NCBI RefSeq assembly: GCF_040954835.1 | Contig: NC_090699.1 | Span: 14,129,817-14,193,816 of the forward strand | Reading direction: 5' to 3' | DNA from: Lepisosteus oculatus | Lineage: Eukaryota > Chordata > Actinopteri > Semionotiformes > Lepisosteidae | DNA length: 64,000 bases | Shown here: piece after piece, positions 11,314 through 20,683 of the stretch | Layout of the letters: every line of letters starts with the position of its first letter | Position numbering within the stretch: position 1 is the first letter of the stretch | Notes under the pieces: model-generated | What the model saw: only the letters and a program-made list of their open reading frames with translations | Told to the model about the DNA's origin: nothing | Database searches by the model: none | Translations under genes and position numbers: made by a program

Positions 11314-14300
11314 TCAGAGGCCGGCGCCGGCCGGCGCGCGGAGCTCGGCGATCCTGGCGTTGAGCTCCGGGTTGGTCCAGTCGCGGCGCAGGTCGTCCAG
11401 GTGGCTGTCGAAGTCCACCAGCAGCGCCTGGGCCCTGTCCGCCCGCAGCTCCTCGGCGACGGCGCGCGTCTGCTCCCAGTGCCGCAGCATGATCCTGGGA
11501 CACACACACACACACACCGGATTCAGGGACTGGCCAGACAGCTGGAGGAGAGAATCCCAGGGCCAGGGGCCCCCAGGGCCCCAGCGTTTCCTCCTTCCAC
11601 TTCCAGCTCAGATTTTTAACGAGCCTCAGCCACCGAACCGGTAACGAAGAGCCTCTCTTAACGGTCTTGACAGGAAACACCGATTCATTGATTAAACCGC
11701 AGCACCATCCATCCGGACAGATCCCACAGCCCTTTGCACACACCCGCGACCACCAGGGGGCGCTCCCTCACGGACGAGGGCAGCACACACTCCAGCCCAT
11801 CATCAGCGGGGGTGACCAGGCGGGCGGAGAGAGAGAGCTCACTCACTGGTGCTTGTCCTTCAGCGTCCAGCGCGCGTCTCTCTTCTCGTAGACCACGATG
11901 GGGGGCGCGCCGTACTCCGCCGACACCTTCGAGTTCTCCACCTGCCGAGCACACAGCGCCACAGCCCGTGAGCGAGCCGCGCACCCCACCCCCTCCCCTC
12001 AGAAGTGTCCCCGGCTGCACAATGAGATTGGTGTTATGCCCCACTCTTCTATAGCACTTTCTGGACACTCTACTCAAAGAGCTTTACAGGTTTTGGGGAT
12101 CCCCTCCTCTACCACCAGTGTGCAGCCCCACCTGGATGATGCTCCAGTCTGCTCACACACCAGCTCTCAGTGGGGAGGAGAGCAGAGTGATGAAGCCAGT
12201 TCAGAGAGGGGGGTTATCAGGAGGCCATGACTGGTAAAGGCCAGGGGGAAATTTGGTTCCCCTTGGTCCTTGGTTTTACGGCTGATTTGAAGGACAGTGC
12301 CTTTTGACAGTAAAGTGTCACTATACTGGGGCATTAGGACCCACACAGACTGCAGGGTGAGCGCCCCCTGCTGGCCCCACTAACACCTCTTCCAGCAGCA
12401 GCCTTAGTTTGTCCCAGGAGTCTCCCATCCAGGTACTGACCAGGCTCACACCTGCTGAGCTCCAGTGGGCTGACAGTGTGAGCTGCAGGGTGATACAGCT
12501 GGCCCTGTCTGTGTGTACGTTCATTTCACCTTCGCTAAACTCCTTCAAATCCAGACTCAAAACCCTCTTCTTCAGAAGAGCCTTTACTGAACTGGTTCAA
12601 TTCTTCACCCCTCTGCTCTTCTTAGTACCACCTTCCACGGTCTCCTCTGTATATTGTAATTGTGTTTTATCTTGTGTATTCTTTTTATTTATTGTTGTTG
12701 TCATCCTGTAAAGCACTTTGAGAAGCCACCTTTAAAGGCGCTATATAAAATACAGTTTATTATTATTTAAAACCAAGAACAGGAGATGCTACTTTACACG
12801 AAGGGTGATAAGAGTGTTTAATGAGCTTCTCGGCCACGCTACTGAAGCCGATGCTCTGGTTTCTCTCCGAGACACTCAGATCAATTGGCTACAATCTACC
12901 AAAGGGATCAGCAAATCACACAACAAAGGCCGAATGAGACAGGACAGGCTAGCTCTCCGCCTCAGAGTGCAAGAGGAGCCCACAGTCTCAAATACAGAAT
13001 GAAACTGGCTCTGGAAAGTCTGGCTCAGAAAACTTACTTTAGTCAATGACCTCAGTAAACTCTGAGGAATTTATTAAAAACAACGGTCAATACCTACAAA
13101 CAGCCAGTACTTGATATCGGGGTGATACTTGGTTTCTTTTGACTGTACGTATTAACTACAGACACAGGACTCCAGTCTGTACACAGTGGTTCTGGGCAGT
13201 GAACTGCAACACTGGACACAGTGAAGGTATACAAGAGTCTCTCACCATCACAAGGACAGCACTGCTATACTGTTCCGCAATCTTATCAGCAATCTTCACA
13301 GCACAAGGGGTAGGACTGAGAGAGAGAGAGGGGTTAATACAGACACACTGACTGGACACTCCAGTACATTAACACTGCACTGAGAGAGAGGGGTTCATAC
13401 AGACACACTGACTGACTGGACACTCCAGTACATTAACACTGCACTGAGAGAGAGGGGTTCATACAGACACACTGACTGACTGGACACTCCAGTACATTAA
13501 CACTACACTGAGAGAGAGGGGTTAATACAGACACACTGACTGGACACAGTGAGACAATGTGCAATTGTGTTTACTATATTTCTTCATTACCTGTTGTCAG
13601 ATACACTCGCGTTGGCCTGGTAGTATCCCACGATTCTCTGCTGATTCTGGGCACACCAAACATCAACCTTAATTACAATTGAAACAAAAAAAATATGTTT
13701 TAATATTAATAACCTCAATAATGGTAATACTCTGATGAAACACCAGGAGTAATCAAGCTCACAGTACACTCAATCTTCTGTCTGTGGTGATCTGAGTGTG
13801 TACATTCGGTAACATAGACATTATTACCAATTCACTCAACACCCCGCGAGAGAAGACTGATTGGGATTTTTTAAATTGACTGCCTGATCTATACTTCACC
13901 CGTGTTGAGGTCTTCATGGTGTACGTTCAGGGTGAGTGTTGAGCCTGGACTGAGGGCTGTCTCAGGATCCGCTCTGTCAGGTGTACCCCCTCAGTAAGCA
14001 CAGGGTCTTGAAGCAGACGCAGTCAGGACTGAGGGAGAGTGAGGTAGAGTCTCCCCCACCTGTGTCTGCAGAGCTAACTGTCCTGCTGAGTGGCTACACA
14101 CAGGGAAGTGAGAACTGAACACTGCAAGAACAGACTGACTGAGCACAGCTCCGCTGCAGTGTGTAGTTACTGGGCACTCACAGCTACTGAAACCAGGGTC
14201 TGAACACAGCTCTGATACAGCGCTCAGTAACTACACACCCCCAGCTACTGAAACCAGGGTCTGAACACAGCTCTGATACAGCGCTCAGTAACTACACACC

Positions 14301-15029
14301 CCCAGCTACTGAAACCAGGGTCTGAACACAGCTCTGATACAGCGCTCAGTAACTACACACCCCCAGCTACTGAAACCAGGGTCTGAACACAGCACTGATA
14401 CAGCGCTCAGTAACTACACACCCCCAGCTACTGAAACCAGGGTCTGAACACAGCTCTGATACAGCGCTCAGTAACTACACACCCCCAGCTACTGAAACCA
14501 GGGTCTGAACACAGCACTGATACAGCGCTCAGTAACTACACACCCCCAGCTACTGAAACCAGGGTCTGAACACAGCTCTGATACAGCGCTCAGTAACTAC
14601 ACACCCCCAGCTACTGAAACCAGGGTCTGAACACAGCTCTGATACAGCGCTCAGTAACTACACACCCCCAGCTACTGAAACCAGGGTCTGAACACAGCTG
14701 GAAAGAATGAACTGATCCGATTAATAAACCAGGTGTTGTAAGAGCTCAGAGTACAAAACACAGGTCACGGTGATTCTCCGCGATGGAGACAGGGAAACTC
14801 GCACGTCGAGAACTAAGCCTAGCAAGTTCATTACCTGATTCAGAGCGACCTCCGTCATGGCCGAGAGAGACAGGCCAGAGTGCAGCAAGGGAATGCAGTC
14901 TGACACACACATGGCGCCCTCAGCAGGACTGGAGGAGAGCAGGAGCCCATTCACTGCACAGTGAGGGTAACGACAGGCATGAAGGAACATCTTCACATAG
15001 GAGAGACAGGAGAGCTCCACCTCCACCAT
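11314..15029 (-). CDS. emc9: ER membrane protein complex subunit 8/9, 5 coding exons
   Basis: Coding exons in transcript order: 15029-14835, 13667-13591, 13315-13246, 11941-11847, 11494-11314. They keep phase and give 205 aa, close to the 208-210 aa of human EMC9 and EMC8. Recognition pieces are the N-terminal VEVELSCLSYVKMFLHACRY, PHCAVNGLLL, VDVWCAQNQQRIVGYYQANA, AVKIADKIAEQY and the C-terminal LVDFDSHLDDLRRDWTNPE. The family has an MPN fold without protease metal ligands. It is a cytosolic subunit of the EMC, which inserts tail-anchored and multipass proteins into the ER membrane. EMC8 and EMC9 are near-identical paralogues; I choose emc9 because IRF9/RNF31/NOP9 neighbours match the human EMC9 locus. 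The ATG lies two bases inside an exon whose acceptor ends a 1.5-kb satellite, so a 5' UTR intron is implied. Confidence 0.92.
11750..11764 (+). promoter_or_regulatory. CTCF-consensus motif in emc9 intron 4
   Basis: The + strand reads CCACCAGGGGGCGCT, a full match to CCASYAGRKGGCRSY. It lies 83 bases past the emc9 exon 4 donor, about 600 bases from the oppositely oriented motif at 12360. Confidence 0.45.
12033..12508 (-). mobile_element. 5S-rRNA-derived SINE, near full length
   Basis: Read on the - strand from 12508, the first about 120 bases resemble 5S rRNA, most clearly GTCAGTACCTGGATGGGAGA followed by CTCCTGGGA. A body with gccagcagggggcgctc follows, then the ggcctttaccagtcatggcc and ggggatcccc tail blocks shared with the copies at 1703 and 25853. 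The head with internal Pol III promoter remnants makes it a SINE3-type (5S) element. It lies in emc9 intron 3. Confidence 0.8.
12360..12374 (-). promoter_or_regulatory. CTCF-consensus motif inside the 5S-SINE
   Basis: CCAGCAGGGGGCGCT on the - strand, in the SINE body just after the 5S-like head. If present in the family consensus, each full-length copy would have delivered one. Confidence 0.5.
12515..12772 (+). mobile_element. L2-type LINE 3' end
   Basis: It starts with a short coding remnant (FKSRLKTLFFRRAFTELVQFF) typical of the C-terminus of L2/CR1-like ORF2. It then runs to aagcactttgagaagccacc, ggcgctatataaaata and a terminal ttattattattt tail. It directly abuts the 5S-SINE head. Confidence 0.65.
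12781..12985 (+). mobile_element. Fragment of an interspersed LINE-like 3' repeat
   Basis: Degraded. Words such as tactttacacgaaggg, gctactgaagccgatgctct and aaaggccgaatgag match the pattern of the copies at 18530, 29800, 48890 and 62575. Confidence 0.5.
13319..13546 (-). repeat. 60/64-bp satellite array 6 (emc9 intron 2)
   Basis: Three to four units, sense to emc9. They run into the emc9 exon 3 acceptor at 13315, whose ctctctctctctcag tract is continuous with a unit. Confidence 0.95.
14137..14700. repeat. 61-bp minisatellite, nine copies
   Basis: Units with ctactgaaaccagggtctga and gatacagcgctcagtaacta in emc9 intron 1. Copies differ mainly at one agctctga/agcactga position. The rest of this intron (13668-14136) is unremarkable. 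Confidence 0.95.
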
Positions 15030-15032
15030 CGC

Positions 15033-16525
15033 TGAGAGAGAGACAGAGTCCATGAACACTGCACTGAGAGAGAGGGGTTCATACAGACACACTGACTGGA
15101 CACTCCAGTACATTAACACTGCATTGAGAGAGAGGGGTTCATACAGACACACTGACTGGACACTCCAGTACATTAACACTGCACTGAGAGAGAGGGGTTC
15201 ATACAGACACACTGACTGACTGGACACTCCAGTACATTAACACTGCACTGAGAGAGAGGGGTTCATACAGACACACTGACTGGACACTCCAGTACATTAA
15301 CACTGCACTGAGAGAGAGGGGTTCATACAGACACACTGACTGGACACTCCAGTACATTAACACTGCACTGAGAGAGAGGGGTTCATACAGACACACTGAC
15401 TGACTGGACACTCCAGTACATTAACACTGCACTGAGAGAGAGGGGTTCATACAGACACACTGACTGACTGGACACTCCAGTACATTAACACTGCACTGAG
15501 AGAGAGGGGTTCATACAGACACACTGACTGACTGGACACTCCAGTACATTAACACTGCACTGAGAGAGAGGGGTTCATACAGACACACTGACTGGACACT
15601 CCAGTACATTAACACTGCACTGAGAGAGAGGGGTTCATACAGACACACTGACTGGACACTCCAGTACATTAACACTGCACTGAGAGAGAGGGGTTCATAC
15701 AGACACACTGACTGACTGGACACCCCAGTACATTAACACTGCACTGAGAGAGAGGGGTTCATACAGACACACTGACTGGACACTCCAGTACATTAACACT
15801 GCACTGAGAGAGAGGGGTTCATACAGACACACTGACTGACTGGACACTCCAGTACATTAACACTGCACTGAGAGAGAGGGGTTCATACAGACACACTGAC
15901 TGGACACTCCAGTACATTAACACTGCACTGAGAGAGAGGGGTTCATACAGACACACTGACTGGACACTCCAGTACATTAACACTGCACTGAGAGAGAGGG
16001 GTTCATACAGACACACTGACTGACTGGACACTCCAGTACATTAACACTGCACTGAGAGAGAGGGGTTCATACAGACACACTGACTGACTGGACACTCCAG
16101 TACATTAACACTGCACTGAGAGAGAGGGGTTCATACAGACACACTGACTGACTGGACACTCCAGTACATTAACACTGCACTGAGAGAGAGGGGTTCATAC
16201 AGACACACTGACTGGACACTCCAGTACATTAACACTGCACTGAGAGAGAGGGGTTCATACAGACACACTGACTGGACACTCCAGTACATTAACACTGCAC
16301 TGAGAGAGAGGGGTTCATACAGACACACTGACTGACTGGACACCCCAGTACATTAACACTGCACTGAGAGAGAGGGGTTCATACAGACACACTGACTGGA
16401 CACTCCAGTACATTAACACTGCACTGAGAGAGAGGGGTTCATACAGACACACTGACTGACTGGACACTCCAGTACATTAACACTGCACTGAGAGAGAGGG
16501 GTCAGTACACACACACTGACTGGAC
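15033..16525 (-). repeat. 60/64-bp satellite array 7 (emc9 5' UTR intron)
   Basis: About 24 units, sense to emc9, ending in the acceptor two bases before the start codon. A 620-bp higher-order period is visible: the rare caccccagta variant occurs at 15721 and again at 16341. Confidence 0.95.
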
Positions 16526-16606
16526 TGAAGAGAGTTAAGAAACAACTACAATACACTTCAACAAAAACTACAACATATCATAACAGAATTCAAATATAAT
16601 TCTTAC

Positions 16607-17120
16607 TGTGTTGATGTTCGGTAGTATCTGCTAAATAAAATATCCGTCATGCGTTTCCAGGTATAAAATAACACAATCTTTTAATTCATTATGCAGCTGG
16701 TAACGTCATTTCTAAATTTTCGAAACAATTATCGCTGATTTCAAGCCGTTCTGTGGTCTCGAACTGGTAAAAACGACGTCCCGAAAAGCTTATTTTCTGC
16801 CTGACAACAGCGTTACTCAACTGCGGTAGCATTGGCTGAAAAAGCATTCAATGGGTTTTGTTCTCCTCTTTTTACTGGCCTTTTCTTACATCACTCAGAT
16901 GAGCTTCGGTCACCGATTGGATAGAATTCATCATTGAAGGCGGGTCGTCTCCTTCAGCAGCGGCCCTCATTCGCTGAAACGCGTTCCGAGGCGATGATTG
17001 GATGAAAAGCTCCGCGGCCGTCCCTCCTCCTCCTCGATTTAAAGGGCTTTTCTGGTCCTGCCTCTTAAGGGTAAAGTTTTGTAATGTCAGGAACCGGAAC
17101 CGGAACCGGAAGTTTACAAG
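16607..17120 (-). promoter_or_regulatory. Probable emc9 promoter and first non-coding exon
   Basis: Three inverted CCAAT boxes (ATTGG on +) lie at 16831-16835, 16916-16920 and 16997-17001. At 17090-17112 there is a tandem run of CCGGAA words, ETS/GABP-type sites. A plausible donor, GTAAGA on the - strand at 16606-16601, would end a 5' UTR exon. The region is moderately CpG-rich, consistent with a TATA-less housekeeping promoter. The exact start site is not determinable. Confidence 0.45.
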
Positions 17121-17282
17121 CTCTTCCTGCGCCGCCGGAGGAGGAGGTATTAGTGGTTAACGTGTTAGTTGTCGGCTAATTGTTAGTTGTGTGAACAGTG
17201 TTAACGTTTTTAGGCACGTGTGCGATTCATGTTTTATACCTTCTTGTGTCTCCTTTCGGAATACTGTGTTGAGGAGTATAAA

Positions 17283-18066
17283 TTGGAAATTAGTTTGGAC
17301 AATTGCTGAGAGATACAATCTTACAAATAAAGTTAAAGAAATTTAATTTAAGATCGGTCATAGATTGTATCCTGTTCAATTGACCACTTTCTAGATTTCG
17401 ACACGAACGCGATGACTCATGTGTATTTTGTAATAATGAGAAGGAAGCTCTGTTACATTTTTTTAACTGTGTATATATACAAAACTGGTTTGGATAGATT
17501 TGCAAAATGTTATTGTTAAACATTTAAAGGTAAAGGGACAAGTCATAGGTTAATTCCATGGGAAGAAAGAGAACACAACGTTTCGGCCGTGGAGCCTCCT
17601 TCAGGTGTGTTTTCTCTTCTCTTTTCAGAAGGAACAAACCTTTACTTGTTCCTTTGCAGCCTACGCGAGCTGACGCAGCTCCCCACCTGAACTATTTAAA
17701 GGTAAATTTTAAATTGAAAGATTGTGATGTTTTTTTATAGTTCGTTAGATCTGGTTTGGATATAGGGTATGTTTTTATTGTTAATCTTAATTATTTTGGC
17801 TATTTACTTCATCCACAAAAGTAAATGGTCTAATACTGCTCTAATATATAATACTGCTCCCTCTATTCACACTTTTAAAGTTGAATTCACTTTTAATATA
17901 AATTCTATTAGAAATTTAAAGAATCAAAAGGCGAGACATGCAATGGAAATGTGTAAAAAGTATCATTTTGTGTTTTTACAATTGTGAATTCCTCCTTGTA
18001 TCCATTTCAATATTCTGCCTCTTTTTTTTTTGTATTTCTGATGTTTAAATAAAAACTTATGTTAAA
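17283..18066 (+). mobile_element. Degraded L1-type LINE 3' end
   Basis: Translates in pieces to an ORF2 C-terminus: CVFCNNEKEALLHFFNC (the zinc-finger-like Cys motif), then AIYFIHKSKWSN and NQKARHAMEMCKKYHF. It ends in aaataaaaacttatgttaaaaaat. It carries stops and is interrupted by the insert at 17535-17693. Confidence 0.7.
17535..17693. mobile_element. 159-bp SINE-like insertion nested in the LINE tail
   Basis: Flanked by a perfect 13-bp duplication, atttaaaggtaaa, at 17522-17534 and 17694-17706. The interior has cacaacgtttcggccgtgga and cctttgcagcctacg, words I associate with a repeat common in fish genomes. It splits the LINE coding remnant, so it inserted later. Confidence 0.65.
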
Positions 18067-18404
18067 AAATAACTGTCAACGTCGATCATCGAGACAAGAG
18101 TGGTTTTTAACCTTTCCTCGAAAAACAGCCAAGTTAACGTGTAAAGAGTTTTTCTACATTTGCAACCGCAGCTTGGTTACTGAGGCTACGATAAGCCCCT
18201 TAATGTGATAAATCTGTGGGGGGAAAAATCGTTTTATGTGGTGAAACTTTTATATTTTAAAGTTTATATTTTCATTCCCGCGAGACCAAACTTTGTAGAG
18301 GAGGCATCCGTCTCGGTAATTAGATCTCTTATTTTAGGGGTGCGTCATGCCCAGCTGGCTCTTCGGAAGAAGAGCTCTGCCTGGCGTTCATCTTGGCCCT
18401 ACAG

Positions 18405-18425
18405 TCCCCCCCCCCCCCCCCCCCC
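18405..18425 (+). repeat. Poly-C tract
   Basis: An almost pure run of about 20 C in intergenic DNA; prone to slippage and assembly error. Confidence 0.9.
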
Positions 18426-18529
18426 AAGCCAGATTCCAGGCTCGGACATCTTTCCTACTGCCAGGACTTTCACGTCCCGACGGACCATGAAAGGTTAACG
18501 CACCCCGGAGCTCCTGGACTGCCTGTTCT

Positions 18530-18770
18530 ACCCTCCCGCCACTCTTTGTGTAAAGGTGTGCTGACCGGAGGTTCCCTCCCAGCTGTTGCTTGAGAGAAGC
18601 CAAGGTGTCAGCTTCAGCAGCAGGGCTGGACGGCTTCTTCCAGACTCTCCCAACCCAGTTACCTGAATTAACATTGGGGGGGCCAAGGATTAATGACAAC
18701 TGCCTTATGGACAGCCCACCCCATGAATGTCTTCAAATCCAGGCTGTTGCTAGGCAGACCTGGACTGTAC
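18530..18770 (-). mobile_element. Fragment of the LINE-like 3' repeat
   Basis: The - strand translates to AEADTLASLKQQLG and LYTKSGGRVEQAV, matching the coding-like words of the copies at 29800 and 62575. Degraded and inactive. Confidence 0.5.
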
Positions 18771-18782
18771 CCTGACTGTGAT

Positions 18783-20180
18783 TAGACAACACTCACAGTG
18801 ATGTGGTCCAATTCTCCAGCAGGAGAACTCCTACTCCCTGGCTAGAGAATTGGGTGACATCATGGGAATGTACATTAGCCCGCCCAACTGCAGAATGCAA
18901 GGCTATGATTGAAGCACTAAATGATAGTATGCACAGATTTACAGAGTGTATGTGTACACACTGCACATTTACGGTGTATAGACACACAGAAAGCAACACT
19001 TATTCAGGTATAATAAATCATATTTATTGCCTAGGCAATGATGAGTGATACACAGATATCGAGAGAACAAACAGTAATGAAGAGTACATATCGATAAAGA
19101 AGGCAAATATTTACAAATATACAGCCCTCGCTAAACACCAGCTGTCACGCAAGGCCTCTGTGCTCTGTGGCGCAAGTAACCGCTTCCGCCACGAGCATAT
19201 GTGTCAGTCCCCACCTAAGGCATAGAAGGCCAGAATCATGCCAGGCCCATACAATCCAGTGCTTATGCCTGCTCCTTACTTGTGTCTGGTATTGTCCGGC
19301 TGCCAAGGCTGGTAAAACTAAATAATGGGAAAGAAATTGGAATAATGGGATTGATCGCCCGACCATTTCGCACAACATCTTTGTTCGGGCTGGGGCTCCT
19401 GGTCAAGTGCATCTGGAATGGATACCTTCGCAGTGAAACCTCGGCTATCGACACAACAGGTCTAATTCGTCTTTGTTCGATTAAACGGGTCTGGCGGTGA
19501 AGCTTTGCTCTCTCACTGGTATGCTGGTTTGGCCTGGAGCATTCTTGGCTGTTCCTCAAGAGCTATATCTTGCTTCAGACATTTAGATGCTGCTTTAGAC
19601 TGTAGCAAAATGATTGCGATAACCTATTGATGAAATAAGATTAGTGTCTGTTTTGATGACAAGACCACGCCTCCCAGCAAAACCGTCAGGCGCACACACA
19701 GTACGAGCACAAAGTGTTTAAAGGGCTCAGTCCGCAGCTCCGTGCGGTGACACAGTAGGAGAGGAAAACATTTCCGTTCACATATCAGTGGAGCTGATCA
19801 GATACACAAGCAAACAAGAACAATCTTTGTGTAAAATAAATAAAACTAAATCTGAAGAGGAAGAGAAGGGACTAAAATTAAATATTAAACATTTGTTTGC
19901 GGAACCTTAACTACCACGAATGCTCTATGTCCTAGGTACACAAGTCCACAGTGCTCTTCAGTCGCTGTTGCATTGTAGGGCAGTTGTAGTAACAATAGTT
20001 TAATTCCAAGACTTTTACGTTATTGAAAAGTGCAAGTAATTATTAAAGTGTAATTTGACCTTAAAGGACGATTTGCACTTAGTAATGGGAAAGTGGCTCT
20101 TACGAAGTCATTAATAAACAAATCCTTTCAATTAATAATGAGTTTGTCAATGTGCCTTATGAAATATAGAGTATTCTGTG
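18783..20180. other. Intergenic DNA, unassigned
   Basis: No gene recognised. An inverted repeat CCAATTCTC/GAGAATTGG (18808-18816 and 18845-18853) with a 28-base loop is visible. The block 19200-19520 looks like an old interspersed element, but I cannot name it. The irf9 3' UTR must end somewhere here, and no clear poly(A) signal is close to the stop codon. Confidence 0.4.
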
Positions 20181-20184
20181 TGTC

Positions 20185-20545
20185 TGTGTGTGTGTTTCAC
20201 TGCTGGGTCACAGAAGAGCTCAGGGCTGTGTGTGTGTGTTTCACTGCTGGGTCACAGAAGAGCTCAGGGCTGTGTGTGTGTGTTTCACTGGCTCACAGCA
20301 GAGCTCAGGGCTGTGCGTGTGTGTGTTTCACTGGGTCACAGCAGAGCTCAGGGCTGTGTGTGTGTGTGTGTTTCACTGGGTCACAGCAGAGCTCAGGGCT
20401 GTGTGTGTGTGTGTTTCACTGGGTCACAGCAGAGCTCAGGGCTGTGTGTGTGTGTTTCACTGGGTCACAGCAGAGCTCAGGGCTGTGTGTGTGTGTGTTT
20501 CACTGGCTCACAGCAGAGCTCAGGGCTGTGTGTGTGTGTTTCTTG
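20185..20545 (+). repeat. About 40-bp satellite with GT tract, copy A
   Basis: About nine units of tttcactgg(g/c)tcacag, cagagctcagggct and a variable (TG)n, just beyond the irf9 stop codon. The same unit forms a second array at 61335-61800 in rnf31. Confidence 0.95.
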
Positions 20546-20683
20546 TCCCAGTGACCCAGGCTAGAGCAGAAAAAGAATCCTAACAATTCCCTCTGTAGCC
20601 ATTTGGAGCCAAATGTCAACAGACTGGAATGAAACATCATCAAACATTGGATGTGAAGGTTTTGTGTGCTGGAATCTCCTTCC

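Noticed and set aside
12385-12503. 5S rRNA gene
   Set aside because: The similarity is partial and diverged and runs directly into a SINE body and tail; it is the head of a 5S-SINE.
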